DNA of 64,000 nucleotides, taken from positions 12,677,369 through 12,741,368 of the forward strand of contig CM018051.1 of assembly GCA_008638375.1 (NCBI GenBank). Direction: 5' to 3'. How positions within the stretch are numbered: the stretch's first letter is position 1; every line of letters begins with the position of its first letter. Under the pieces are notes generated by a model that ran no database searches, was not told the origin of the DNA, and was given only the letters and a program-made list of their open reading frames with translations. This DNA comes from Nyssa sinensis. Taxonomy: Eukaryota; Streptophyta; Magnoliopsida; Cornales; Nyssaceae. Both the position numbers and the translations under genes were made by a program. Positions 12,291 through 24,710 of the stretch are shown in pieces.

Positions 12291-13293
12291 ATTCCCCCTT
12301 TTTCTAATTAATTAAATTAATATTTAATTAATTTATTTTATCCTTTGGTTCAAATCACAATTACTTATAAGTTCTGGGTCTAATTTTAATTTCTAATACT
12401 CTTGGATCAAATTCTGAAATTCAGAAAGTCCTATTCCAATTTGGAATAGCCAAATAGTAGATTAAGCCTAAACATTGGATAGGCTATCCTTGCTCCCAAT
12501 TTTAATTTAATTTTAATTTTTTATACTTACATCCAAACATCACAAATCAACATTTTAAAACCCATTTGGATCACCCTAAGTTGCGGTTTGGCGGGTTAAC
12601 CCGACCCAAACCCAGGGCCAAAGCTCCAACGTGAAGCAGCGCACCACACATTCTTCTGGTCGCGCGCCGTCGCCTTCTTCGGCGACGACAGCCTTTTTTC
12701 GATGACGTTTCGATGCCCGACCAACGGTTTCCTCTCCTACTCCTCATGGGCTTTCCATATCTACCCTCGAAATTCAATTTCTACCACCGGAAGGCCTCGA
12801 AAAAAGGAGTTGCAGCCAACTTTGGCGAGCTGCCGAGATTTTTCGGCGATCTGATTTTTTTCTATTCTATGGCTTTTTAGCCACTATTTTGAGCCCAAAA
12901 TTTTTCCTACAAGCTGCTGCACCTATGGGAAATAATTCCCCATTCATAAAACGAGCTAAAATGATCAAAAATCTAATAAAACGATCAAAAATCTAATGAA
13001 CCCGAATTATCCTTCAACCTTCAATTTGATTTTTCTCAGTCATTTCTTCACCAAATGGGCTGCGGTTTTTTCCTAAATTTACCATTTTTCATGCTCTTTA
13101 AAACCATACAATCCAATCTATCATTCATGCTTGTTAAAAATTAAAAACAGAATTCATATTACCAACCTTTATTCGGTTTCTCCCTTGCTGTATCTCCCTT
13201 TCTTCCTTTGATTTTTCACTTCTGGACTCTTTGAATCCTTCTTAACCTTCTCAGCTTCTATTCTCTTCCTTTGCTTTCTCCTAACCACACGTG

Positions 13294-13333
<40 letters not shown>

Positions 13334-13376
13334 TAATTCTAACTACCACTTTCTCTCTCTACCTTCTCTTCCCCCC
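12291..13376 (+). mobile_element. LTR-like sequence, left part
   Basis: Non-coding block beginning near GGTAAATTCCCCC and AATTAATTAAATTAAT, phrases I associate with gypsy LTR starts, with a GC-rich centre at 12590-12830. It is probably continuous with 17338-18239, the two being separated by the solo LTR. No confirmed ends or target duplication. Confidence 0.35.
13290..13334. repeat. (TA)n(CA)n compound microsatellite
   Basis: A TA run followed directly by a CA run. It lies shortly before the solo LTR insertion. Confidence 0.95.
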
Positions 13377-13381
13377 TTAGC
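13377..13381. other. Target site duplication, left
   Basis: TTAGC directly before the TG of the solo LTR, identical to 17333-17337. Confidence 0.7.
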
Positions 13382-13788
13382 TGTAACACCCCAGCTCGTT
13401 TATCGAGAAACTAAGTTAGTAATTTGGTATTAGAAATTTGACGAAAGTAAAATAAGAAGTTATGAAAAATCAAACTGGGATATAAAAATAATAATAAATA
13501 AATAGATAATAACAAATAAAATAAATTGAATTATTAAACGAGGCATAAGGAAAATATGACAAATTTGAACCAAGAAGTGCAACCCATGAGATTTGAACCC
13601 TTGACCCAAAATAGGCAAGAAACTTGTTCCCAAAAAGTTTACCACATGGCCACAAGCACTTTTGTGCTATAATATACATAAGATATGTATATATGTCATG
13701 TAATGCCCCAAATGTTGAATGCTCAAAAATGAGGTGGCAGCCTCTCATTGGACCACCACACCCACCAATCATGTTTCATGCAGTTATA

Positions 13789-13819
<31 letters not shown>

Positions 13820-16070
13820 GTTTATATATATGACACTATGATGGGACTTTGACCTTGGGAGTGGGTTGCATGAAGGAAAGCCTAAAAACTGACCTATATG
13901 AGTGTGGTGTGTGTTGTGTGCATGGCTGAACAACCACATGAGTGAGAGTGTGTAGGGTTTGGGTAGAGAGAGATTTGTGGAGAGAGAGAGAGAGAGAGGA
14001 ATAAGAAAATGGAGGTGTACCCGCATGCAAGGAAGGAAGTAAGAGCAGGAGGTGACCTAGAGAGCTTGAGGATCAAATAAGAAAAGGGTGGAGCCATTGC
14101 GAAGGTAAGAAAAACTCAAAGCTAAACTTTCTCTCTCTAAGATTTTTGTATTAGTTTTATGTTTTGACAATGTAGCATGCCTGCGTACCATTCATTGCTA
14201 ATTTACAATACCTTTAGAGCACGAACCTGGTCTGAAAGACACCAAAAACCCACATGCAACCTCAGACCACCATTGATGGGCCTCAAGGAACAGGTCTGTA
14301 TTGACCAAAACTAAATGAGTTTTGGTAGGTTAGGGATTAAACTAGAGGCTATGAGGAACCCAAATCCATAAATATAAGATCGATTGGGTCAAAGATGAGA
14401 GAGCAAAGTGAACTTACAAGTCATGGCCACCCAAATTAATCTCACCAATTGAGCTCCAACCTTGTTTTTTGAATGGAATATGAAACCCTACAATGATACG
14501 GTTTCAACAAGCTTAACCCTATCAATTTTCAGCAAGGAATGGCCATGAACTAGCCCATTATCCGATCGAGCATATATAACCCTTTGGAAATCAATGTTTG
14601 AATCCATTAAAAACCATAAAACCGATGTCAAAGCCTTCCCTTAACCCCTATAAAATGTTTGGATAAAAAACAGTGAAGAAATCTAACTCCAAAACTCATG
14701 AAATTGAAGAAAAACCCCTAGGGTTTCAGTCGAACAGTGACTGGCGCAGTGAAGAAGACGACCTTGTTTGGGTCGGGTTTGGATCCGGGTTCGGGTCGGG
14801 CCAACTGTTATAAAATGGATCTGGATAAGTGGGACGACATCGTATTGGACTGGGGATAAATAAAATGCTGACGTCAACATGATGCATTAAACCAAACTGA
14901 ACCGTTTGGTTTTTAACCAAACTGAACCGGTTCAATTAAATAGGGGCTGAACCGGTTGGTTTATTATAAAGTTTTCTGAAATTCCATTTTGACCCCTCCA
15001 ACTTTCGGTTAATTATAAAGTTACCTAGAAAATTAATTAAAAATTAATTTTAAATCTTTTTTAAATTAGAAAAATTGTCAAAACACCCCTAAGCCAAAAA
15101 TTAATCAAACGAAGTCCAAATAAAATAAAAGAATAGTGTAACCCAATATTTTTGGGCATTCCGGGTTTAACGGCAAAGTCTGATTTATAAAATTAAGTCC
15201 CAAAAATCTAAACACGTGAAATATAAAATTACCATTTTACCCTTAAGGATACCTAGGGCCAACTGAATATAAAAGGTAGTCTATCTTGACTATTTTGGGC
15301 AATCCGGACTCAATGGTGGAGTCCATTTTGGCAAACGAAGTATTGAAAAATATGACACGTAAAAAACATAAAATCACAAAAACGCCCTAGGCTTAAAATA
15401 AACTATAGATACATAAATTTAGACCTAGAAAAATCTAAACCAATTATCTTTGACACTTTGAACCTAACGGTGACATCTTTTTGGAAAAAATAAGACCTGG
15501 TAACAAACTAAAAAATGACCAACGTGTCCCGAAGACTTAATGAAGTTATAGGGAGAGGGTAATTGGAATAAATAGGGCTCTAAATTGACAGTTAAATTAC
15601 ATGATACTTTGAACAAGAAAGTAACAAGATCTTGAAATGTGATTATAGGGGTCCTCATTAAGGAAGGATTTTTGGATTAAGCTTTTGGGACTTTAGGTGA
15701 GGATTTTCATACCATGTTGAGGTGGATTTTCATTATAAATATAAATATCGAACTCTTTTATGATTTGAAAATAGATTCTTCCGTTTGAAATCGATTTGAA
15801 TGACTCATTGATATTGTCATTTCCTGATAGCTTGTTAACAAATACATTGTACCTAATACATGTTTTAAATGACCCATTGATATCTATATTGTCGTCCGTT
15901 TGACTTAAGAAAATGTTTTGTAAAATACTCATGACACTATACAGTTTTTCTCACAAATCTTTGAATTGTTTTGACTAAAGGCTAAATATGTAACTCTTAT
16001 TTGAATAGTTGAGATCGTTATTAATGTTATTGATTTTGGATATGATTTTGATGTCTTGAATGAAACACCC

Positions 16071-16331
16071 TTCTATGATTGGTCATTATTGAATAGATTA
16101 TGACCTTATTGAACCCTGCCCATGGGGTATATTGGTGGTGAGCCGGTGTGATACGGCATATTATTGAATTTGATCTCAGTCAACGAGGTTCTAATTTTCT
16201 AGCCATAGAATCTTCTATAATTTGTCATTATCGAATAGATTGTAACTTTATTGAACCCTAACCACGGGGTATATTGGTGGTATTATTGAATTTGATCTCC
16301 ATTAGCGAGGTTCTAATTTGTTGGCCATAGA
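16071..16331. repeat. 142-bp tandem duplication in the solo LTR
   Basis: The phrase TTCTAT..TTGGTCATTATTGAATAGATT at 16071 recurs at 16213, followed by ..GGGGTATATTGGTGGT in both. The second copy has lost about 20 bp. Confidence 0.8.
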
Positions 16332-16476
16332 AAGGGGAATTTTAATGATTTGAACTCTTGTGAATATCAAATGTGAACTATGATTGAACTTTGAATCATC
16401 GAATTAAGAACTATTGAACTACGATTTTGATTATCAGACTATGAAATTGTTATCAAACTATGTTACCAAACTATGA

Positions 16477-16719
16477 TGTTGATTTTGAACTATGACTATT
16501 GATATTGAAAACGACTTTGAAGCGTAACTATGATTGAGTTACAAAACTGAACTACAATGTTGATTTTGAACTATGACTATTGAATTTGAAAATGACTTTG
16601 GACCGTAACTATAATCGAGTTACAATATTGAACTATGATGTTGATTGACTATGACTATTGATATTGAAAACGACTTCGAACCTTGTTTGAATTACAATAC
16701 TAATCATCGTTATCAACTA
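16477..16719. repeat. Three 81-bp tandem repeats in the solo LTR
   Basis: TGTTGATT followed by GACTATTGA and GAAAACGACTT recurs at 16477, 16558 and 16639, a spacing of exactly 81 bp each time. The copies are diverged. Confidence 0.8.
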
Positions 16720-17332
16720 TGTTATTGAATCATTATTTTGATTGTGCTATGTTATCGATTTTGATTTACGACTGTGATTGAACTGAGATTTATTGAAAAT
16801 GACTTTGATACTAGTTTCTGATTTATTGTACTTTGATATGATGTATTCTAATTCCATTTAAGTATAGACATTTCAGAATGTACTACATAGTAGTTTTGAA
16901 ACCCTTGGCATGTTATGGAATACTCACGAGCTGTCGAGCTCATACGGATTTTTATCCAATACATTTCAAGTAACGATATTGGCAAGGAAATAACAAGTTC
17001 AGCCAGGATAGCCGAAAGCTCATAACTATTAACCTTTTTGTATTAAGGTTTTGTTAGACATGATGTAGTTACTTTTGGTAAGTGTGGAATGTATATTGAA
17101 TATGACAGATCAACAGATTTTGAGGATTTACATCACGTACTTTTGTGGTTATCATGAAATATATATAAATGACTAATGTTGAATGGTATATTGACACTTC
17201 CGCAATAGAAACGAATTTATTCCACTGCGTTTGATTGATTGGAAATGAGAAAAGTATTGTGATCATTGAAAAAGGCCTCGGTAGCCGATCACGAACTCCT
17301 AATTTGCATAGGCCAGGTTTCAGGTCGTGACA

Positions 17333-17337
17333 TTAGC
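17333..17337. other. Target site duplication, right
   Basis: TTAGC directly after the CA end of the solo LTR. Confidence 0.7.
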
Positions 17338-17430
17338 CTTTTTCCTTGACTTTTCTTTTCCCCTTTCTGATTTCTTTTCCTTTTCCTGATTTCTTTTTTT
17401 TTCTTTCTTTTGATTCAAGTTGGATATTTA

Positions 17431-17461
<31 letters not shown>

Positions 17462-18239
17462 ATATATATCACACACACTAAACACACACTTGTCGACACT
17501 CACTTTCCAACACACACACCTACTTGCATGCTGCTTATATTATATATATTTGCTTGTATATTTATATATATATATATATACACCTTACAATATATGTATA
17601 TATATACATGTATTTTACATATACTTATACCGTATAATATATATTTATTATATGTATACATACATATATATATATATATATAGATTATCATATATCTATA
17701 TATATATGTGTGTGTCCTTTGTACGTATGAAAATGTACCGTACACGTATATCGAGGCATGTACGGGCCTACGTGCACGATTCTCCGTACCATCCGAGTTT
17801 CTTGTACAGGTAATCTTGGGTTACTCGGGGTTGCTTGTAATTCACTTCTTGTATATTTAAATATCGTATATCCCTTTATTTGTGAATCTCATTGTTCGTG
17901 TCGAGCTACGTGCCTATATTGTACATAACTTACACTAATAACTAGGGTCTCTTTTGGTATTATATTTATCGGCTCGGTCTGTTCGTACTTGACTTATCCT
18001 AATCTGGTAATTTCCTGAGATCATAGCTTCTACTATTTACCTCAGTATGCGTACCCATTTACTGTATACTACTCATCGTGATAGTTTGGTATATTTTAGG
18101 GTCTACTATTCTTGGTCAAAGTTGGTCTTGGTTTACTTTTGGTACTATACTCATGGCTTGGTCAAATCTCGATATTATTATTTAACTCTTTTAGGATATA
18201 AATGAATTTATTCTATTTTATTTGGGTCGAGGTCTTACA
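17338..18239 (+). mobile_element. LTR-like sequence, right part
   Basis: Non-coding, ending TTTGGGTCGAGGTCTTACA, which resembles a gypsy LTR 3' end. It may be the continuation of 12291-13376 beyond the solo LTR insertion. It holds long TA/CA-rich stretches at 17436-17712. Confidence 0.35.
17436..17712. repeat. TA/CA-rich microsatellite cluster
   Basis: Alternating (GT)n, (TA)n, (AC)n and further (TA)n runs. The reading frames here that code for repeated tyrosine and isoleucine are an artefact of these runs. Confidence 0.9.
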
Positions 18240-18964
18240 CCTTAGAACAAAATTAGTTTATGTTCTCTATAAATTCAAGTTTTCTATATCTAGTTTCCGT
18301 ATTTACATAATGCAAAAAATAGATTATGTATTTACAGAATACAGAAAATAGGTTCTATATTTTTTCAAATTATTCTACTACTAAAATAAAATGGATTTTA
18401 TAAATATTGATTAACAGTTATCCCTATAATAGGCACCGTCCATGGCCTTATATGCTCCCATGACCAGTGAGTTACTTGTAATTAAGTACATATCTTCTTC
18501 ACATCAAATACACGCTATGTAAATCCTAAAACCCACATAAAAAGGTACATAATTCCTTGGATTTAAGACCGTAACCTTCCTGTATATTTTCTTACTTTTT
18601 TAAATTAATTTACTGACTTCATCGTTAAAGAATACTTTGACAAATATTACATCGGTATCCCTTAAATTATTTTTACAGTCCTTATCTTGCATGAAGACAT
18701 TCTAACTGGTGGAGAAACTCGACCCCACACAAATCTTGTAGAATTATTCGTATGGGTGGAGTAGGCAGCGATTTTGTAGCATTATCTGCTTTTTTTTTCC
18801 GTAAAGAACAAGAGAGTTCAAGGGAGAAAAAAGAACAAAAAAAAAAAAGCAACGAACTAACGTACCCATATGCGAGTCATGCGACGATACGCGTCAATTT
18901 TATTCCAATTTTTTTGGTTGAATAACACAAATTGAATAGCTGAGTCCGTTCGAAACCTTGTAAA
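18240..18964. other. Upstream region of the PPR gene
   Basis: AT-rich, no recognisable gene. It should hold the promoter and 5' UTR of the PPR gene, but no convincing TATA box stands out. A long A-run lies at 18837-18848. Confidence 0.5.
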
Positions 18965-21517
18965 ATGGCATCACCAAGAATTACAAAAATCCTTTCTGTC
19001 TTCAAATCAAGCAAACCAATCAACCCCTGCAATCTGATTAAGCTCTTCTCGTGCACTCCATTTTCAAGACCCATTTGCACCAAAACCCATTCCTACTACT
19101 CTTCTTCTTTTACTTCAGATCATTCTGGTATTGTGGATGGACTCATTTCCATCTTCACCAAGCCACCCTTTAACCCCGATAGCCAAGAACTGAAGGAATT
19201 TGGATTGAAACTCACAACTGAGATTGTTGAAACCGTATTAAGCGGTTTTAAGAGTTGGAAAATAGCTCACATGTTTTTTAACTGGGCTTCAAATCAATGT
19301 GGGTATAGGCATAATTGTTATGCTTACAATGCCATGGCTTCGATCCTATCATCTGCTCGACAAAATGCTCCACTAAGGGTTTTAGCCTTGGATATGGTGA
19401 ATTCTCATTGTACATTGAGTCCAGGAGCTTTAGGATTCTTTATTAGGTGTTTGGGTGGTCAAGGGTTGGTTGAAGAGGCCAATCTGCTTTTTGATCAAGT
19501 CAAAAAGATGGGTCTTTGTGTTCCCAATAACTATAGCTATAATTGTCTGTTGGAGGCTATATCTAAGTCTAGTTCAATTGAATTAATTGAGACAAGGTTG
19601 AAGGAGATGCGTGATTTGGGGTGGATGCCTGACAAATACACGTTGACCCCTGTCTTGCAGGGTTATTGCAATGCCGGGAAGTTTGAAAAAGCTTGGGATA
19701 TATTCAGTCAATTGTATGAGAGGGGCTGGGTTGATTCTCATGTTTTGTCCATCTTGGTGCTCTCTTTTAGCAAGTGGGGTGAGGTGGATAAGGCTTTTGA
19801 ATTGATTGAAAGGATGGAATATTTCAATATTCGGTTGAATCAGAAGACATTTTATGTTTTGATACATGGGTTTGTGAGGGCATCGAGGGTGGATAAGGCC
19901 CTCCAGCTGTTTGATAAAATGAGGAAGTTGGGTTTTGCTCTGGACGTTTCACTTTATGATGTGCTGATTGGAGCGCTTTGCAAGAATAATGAGCTTGAAA
20001 AAGCTTTATACCTGTTCTCAGAGATGAAGGAGTTGGGAATCTATCCTGATGTTGGAATACTTACAAAGCTTATATCATCTTTGCCCAGAGAAAGAGAAAT
20101 GATCCAATTAATTGAGGAAATGCCAGAAGATTTGGATACAAAAGCTATGACTTTACTGTATAATTCTGTTTTGAATGGTCTTGTTAACAATGGTTCAATT
20201 AATAAAGCTTATCATTTGCTACGGGCAACTATGGGGTATGAATCAAATGGTGATATTGAGGTGGAGAGGTTTTTTATGATTAAGAAATTTGTTCACCCAG
20301 ATACAACTTCTTTTGGTTTAGTTATTGATGGTTTGTGCCGGGCTAATAAATTGGATTTGGCCTTAGCCCTCTTTCGAGATATGGATGGAATTGGTTGTAA
20401 AGGAAGCCTAGTACTTTATAATAATTTAATTGATGGTTTGTGCAATTCAAATAGAGTGGAGGAATGTTATGAGCTTCTTAGAGAGATGGAGGAGTTGGGT
20501 TTTAAACCAACACAATTTACCCATAACTCTATATATGGGTGCTTGTGTAGAAGAGAGGACATTGCAGGAGCCCTTAATGTGGTGAGGGAAATGCGTGTTC
20601 ATGGGCATGTACCATGGATAAAGCATTCTACATTGCTTGTAAAAAAACTGTGCAAACATGGGAGAGCAGTTGAAGCTCGTGACTTTCTCGCCAGCATGGT
20701 TCGAGAAGGTTTCCTCCCTGATATAGTTGCCTATTCTGCTGCTATAGATGGTTTTCTAAAGATCCAAGAAGTGGATCGAGCATTAGAGCTATTCAGAGAT
20801 ATTTGTGATCGTGGATATTGTCCTGATGTGGTTGCTTTTAACATTATAATAAATGGTCTATGTAAGGCCAAAAGAATATCAGAAGCCCAGGACGTTCTGA
20901 ATGAGATGCTGGAGAAGGGGTTTGTTCCCTCAGTTGTGACGTACAACTCACTCATTGATGGATGGTGTAAAAATGGTGATATTGACCTGGCTGTTCCTTG
21001 TCTTTCTAGGATGGTTGGGAAAGAATGGGAGCCTAACATCATTACTTACACAACTTTAATAGACGGGTTATGCAATGCTGGAAGACCAGATGATGCTCTT
21101 GAGCTTTGGAATGAAATGGAGAGAAAGAGCTGTTCCCCGAATAGAATTGCTTTTATGGCTCTTATTCAAGGCCTTTGCAAGTGTGGGAGGCCAGATGCAG
21201 CTCTAGTCTATTTTCGAGAGATGGAAGAGAAGGAGATGACACCAGACACTTTTGTCTATGTCGCGTTGATAGATGCTTTTCTATCTAACTCAAACCCACC
21301 CTTGGCTTTTGACATATTAAAAATGATGGTTCACAATGGGAATTTTCCAGACTCAACTGATAGGAACCATTTAATTCTAAGAGATGCAATATTTAAAATG
21401 TCTGAAGATGCCAGGACTTCATCAGATGTTAAGAATCTTATTGCAGACGGCAGTATTCCTGCAATTCTTTATACTACATGTGTTGGAAGTGAAGGTGGAC
21501 TTGAGCCCATCCCTTGA
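18965..21517 (+). CDS. P-class pentatricopeptide repeat protein (At5g08310-like)
   Basis: An 850-residue, intronless open frame starting at an ATG and ending in TGA. The N terminus (about residues 1-48) is basic, rich in serine and without acidic residues, as in a mitochondrial presequence. From about residue 115 to 800 it is built of roughly 17 degenerate 35-residue PPR units, with repeated phrases such as YNNLIDGLCNSNRVEE, FNIIINGLCKAKRISEA, YNSLIDGWCKNGDID and YTTLIDGLCNAGRPDDA. No E, DYW or SMR domain follows, so it is P class. P-class PPRs bind organellar RNA and act in its stability, splicing or translation; the target cannot be read from sequence. Layout and length resemble Arabidopsis At5g08310, but orthology was not tested. 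No frame break is seen. Confidence 0.95.
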   Translation: MASPRITKILSVFKSSKPINPCNLIKLFSCTPFSRPICTKTHSYYSSSFTSDHSGIVDGLISIFTKPPFNPDSQELKEFGLKLTTEIVETVLSGFKSWKIAHMFFNWASNQCGYRHNCYAYNAMASILSSARQNAPLRVLALDMVNSHCTLSPGALGFFIRCLGGQGLVEEANLLFDQVKKMGLCVPNNYSYNCLLEAISKSSSIELIETRLKEMRDLGWMPDKYTLTPVLQGYCNAGKFEKAWDIFSQLYERGWVDSHVLSILVLSFSKWGEVDKAFELIERMEYFNIRLNQKTFYVLIHGFVRASRVDKALQLFDKMRKLGFALDVSLYDVLIGALCKNNELEKALYLFSEMKELGIYPDVGILTKLISSLPREREMIQLIEEMPEDLDTKAMTLLYNSVLNGLVNNGSINKAYHLLRATMGYESNGDIEVERFFMIKKFVHPDTTSFGLVIDGLCRANKLDLALALFRDMDGIGCKGSLVLYNNLIDGLCNSNRVEECYELLREMEELGFKPTQFTHNSIYGCLCRREDIAGALNVVREMRVHGHVPWIKHSTLLVKKLCKHGRAVEARDFLASMVREGFLPDIVAYSAAIDGFLKIQEVDRALELFRDICDRGYCPDVVAFNIIINGLCKAKRISEAQDVLNEMLEKGFVPSVVTYNSLIDGWCKNGDIDLAVPCLSRMVGKEWEPNIITYTTLIDGLCNAGRPDDALELWNEMERKSCSPNRIAFMALIQGLCKCGRPDAALVYFREMEEKEMTPDTFVYVALIDAFLSNSNPPLAFDILKMMVHNGNFPDSTDRNHLILRDAIFKMSEDARTSSDVKNLIADGSIPAILYTTCVGSEGGLEPIP

Positions 21518-23365
21518 TCAAAGGACCAATTTCTCTCAGCCTCAGTGATCATGGATTCAAGCTCAAGTGAATCGTAGTATTTAAGATTCAAAGATTGGGA
21601 GCTCAGGCCAACGAAACTGGTAGCTCAATTGGGCTGTTAATTGACATCTCTTACTTCATCACCAAATTATTCCATATTTGGCGCTATGATCCCTAGCATC
21701 ACGAAGCAAGGTATTTTAATCACAGAAACTTTCTGCAAATTTTTGTTGAATTATTATCTGGTTGTCGAAATGATTTTTCCAGGAAATTAATATAAATATT
21801 ATTTCCTAAGCTACTGGAGATAAGTTTTATGAATTACAAAATATGATCTTTATTTCAGTGTTAAGACACTTCCAAAGAAGACGCCTTAGAGAAATATCAT
21901 TGAAAATAAGAAAAGCTAGAGAAGTGCAGCACCTTGAAAAGAAATTTGATAAGTTTTATACCGACTTCCCCTGTAACTTTTAGAACAGAGAAATTGGCAA
22001 GTTGCTTCTCTAAGGGGCTTATCCTGTGATCTCATAGTCAATATTATTAGATCTTGAAATGCGGGATTTGGCTAACATTATTAAGAATTAACTTCTTAAT
22101 TTATGTGATACATTATCTTTGATACTTATACTTTTGAACCTGTGTTGGGTGCTGACATGTGCCTCAATGTCAGATATATGTACCTACCTTATCTTAGGAT
22201 ACAGTAGTCACATTGTTTTGATATGGTCACATCATTCACGTCGGCCTTGAATGTCTCATTGGAATGAATTGTCCAATATGTCACACATGGTATTTGAACT
22301 CAGATTCTGGTTACATAATATGGAGGTGTCACTACTATCACTGAAATGGGATCATTTTTTGAAAGATAAAATTGTAAAATCCCTAATATTAGAAAAATAT
22401 TAAAGTAAAGTTTAAGGCTCTAAGAAAGTGCAATTTTTTCATTTTAAAATACACCTGGAACATTATTGATGGTTGCAATTTCCATAAGAATATTCAAAGC
22501 CCCATAAAAAAATTGAAACTTAGCTTGTTCAAAGATATCTTGTCTAATTAAAATGCTTGATTTTATAGGGACATAGTTATTAATTCTGTTTCTGTGAGAG
22601 TTTTGATTATTCTTTTGGAACGGCTGTCCAGTGTTCAATATTGTGTTTAGCAGTATTGAAGAATTATGTATATGTGACAAATACATTAGATAAAAACATT
22701 CAATTTAGCAACTAAATGCAATAAAGAAAAGCATAAAACTAAATACTTGATTGTTTAAATAACCCACCTATGCAACAATACACAAGCTCTGCTCATCTTA
22801 TTCTCATTAGTTCACACTCTTGTCGTTCATGTTCTGGTGACAATTTGAAAACTCACTAAATGTAGTTAAGTAAACTAGTCCAATTCAAAGAAAAAAAAAT
22901 CTGAAGCCATCAATTCACAAAAGCCTGAATAATAAGTAAAAAATTGAACAAATTATCATCGTTAGTGTTTCAGGGAAGATCAGAAGGGAGAAGGGGGAGG
23001 TAAGGGTGTGTCCTAAGTGAGGCATTCTGTATGATTTTGCTTTCTATTTGTCCCGTTTTACAAAATTTCCTTCAATCTATTACAAGATACAACAAAACCT
23101 TGGATAACAACGATTCTTGTTCTGCCCGGATTTCTTAATTTCAGCTGGGATGACGCAATTTGGAAGATATGATTGAAAATGCCCTGGATAGGCTGAAATA
23201 AAGTTTGGAATGAAACTAAGGGCCCCATCAAACCTTTTTCTTAGCCAAATCAGAACATTTTGTCCCATTTCAGCTGATTCGAAATGAATTTAAAAACTAT
23301 GAATGCAAAAGAAATACAGTAAAAATTGTAGCATTTTAACATAAAACTTTATAGGCTGGTCTCAT
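21518..23365. other. 3' region of the PPR gene and intergenic DNA
   Basis: AT-rich with no credible coding sequence or bounded element. It probably includes the PPR 3' UTR just after 21517. Confidence 0.5.
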
Positions 23366-23563
23366 CCTTTGGGGAGTTTTTCAAAGAAAAATGCATGTCT
23401 TGTGATTGAAGGCACACCATATTTGCTGTACCTGAGATAATCCTGTATTTAATTGGTACCACTTCCTTTGGTGAGTTTTTCAAAGAAAAATGCATGTCTT
23501 CTGCTTGAAGGCACACCATATTTGCTGTACCTAAGATAATCCTGTATTTAATTGGTACCACTT
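23366..23563. repeat. Two 99-bp tandem repeats
   Basis: CCTTTGG.GAGTTTTTCAAAG at 23366 recurs at 23465. Both copies continue through GGCACACCATATTTGCTGTA to AATTGGTACCACTT, with only a few differences. Confidence 0.95.
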
Positions 23564-24710
23564 TTTACAACATCACTCTATATCAGTTGTTGAATTGATA
23601 CAATTTAGTGGTTGAGCATTTTATTTTTAAGTTTTTTCTCAAAAGTATTTTCTCTAAGGATTGTCAATTACCTTGTTGAGCATATTATGACATCATATAG
23701 TATTTTCAACTGTCTTTTAGTGTTATGATGAGGCTCCTTAGTATTGATACTTGTACGATATATTATGCAAAGACCCTTGAGATTGACTCTGAGGATGAAA
23801 GCTTCGATGAAAGCGTAGAGGAGCTCATAGGAAGAGAGGTGCAACTTCTGGTAAGTTTTCACCTTTGTGAAACATTTTTCCTTGGTCTCCCTGGTACTTA
23901 CAATGTTTGGAAATGATCACCTTATGTAATTTTTATGCTGCAACCACTGGTCTTACATAAATTAGCAATTCAAAATCAGTGGATGACATTTTGTTACTTC
24001 CAAAAAACTAGAATAAAACGGTAACAGTGAATGACGGAAGTTTAGAGAAAAGTTCCAATAAAGAATCATTAGTAGCCCAATTGATAAAGGATGAGCAATT
24101 TAAAATTTTGAGGGTGTTTGTATCCTAAATGAATGCTTACGCTTTTAGAATAACTTGTGTTCTTATATAATATCAGAGGCGTAGTTTTGGGAATGTCTTG
24201 GGTTTAAGTTTCATTTTCTCCCTGTCTGTTTGTTGATGCAAGGTTCACACTCTTGATTTATCTAATTGTGTGTCTGTTTCTCTTGCCATGCACAAGACGG
24301 GGTGACACGTGAAGGAATGTGTTAGAGCTTGGTGTATATTGTTGGGCTCATCATGGACAGGTTAGCATAGTAATGTACTGTGAATGCGTTAGGAATTTTT
24401 TATAAAAACTTTCTCTTTCTTTCTCTCTCTCTCTCTCTCTCTCTCTACCTCGACGGCGAATGAGAGCGATAACACTATGCCCAATGGGACGACAAAACCT
24501 TGGATGTACATGAATTGGATGATCATTACGCTGGTCTCTTATAGATTACAGAAAGGGGGAAGGGAGTGGTTCGTATATTAAAGGTGGACTGCAAAGGGTT
24601 TTGATGGATTTATGGTCAACTAGAGGAGATGGGAGGAGAAGGGTAGGAAGAACTTGTCATCTATGGCCTTTATAGAAGCTTGGGTGAGGGGTCCTATTTG
24701 TATCTAGATA
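23564..24710. other. Intergenic DNA
   Basis: Includes a short acidic reading frame at 23725-23916 that I do not recognise and do not call a gene, and a CT microsatellite at 24422-24446. Nothing else is supported. Confidence 0.5.
24422..24446. repeat. (CT)n microsatellite
   Basis: Perfect CT run. Confidence 0.95.

Larger units (their letters stand above)
13382..17332 (+). mobile_element. 3951-bp solo LTR
   Basis: Starts TGTAACACCCC and ends CAGGTCGTGACA, giving TG..CA termini. It is flanked on both sides by the same 5-bp target duplication, TTAGC (13377-13381 and 17333-17337). The TGTAACACC start and GGTCGTGACA end are typical of gypsy LTRs. No pol motifs and no second copy of the 5' end were found inside, so it is best read as one LTR left after LTR-LTR recombination. 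A non-autonomous element with no recognisable coding sequence is the alternative. It contains internal tandem repeats and several TA microsatellites. Confidence 0.7.

Noticed and set aside
17435..17813. Reading frames coding for runs of Tyr and Ile on both strands
   Set aside because: They are products of TA/CA microsatellites.
12291..18239. Outer LTR as a complete element around the solo LTR
   Set aside because: The end GGTCTTACA is plausible, but no TG start with a matching target duplication was found.
23725..23916. Short acidic frame (LEIDSEDESFDESVEEL)
   Set aside because: Could be an exon of an unknown gene, but there are no neighbouring exons or known motif; too weak to call.
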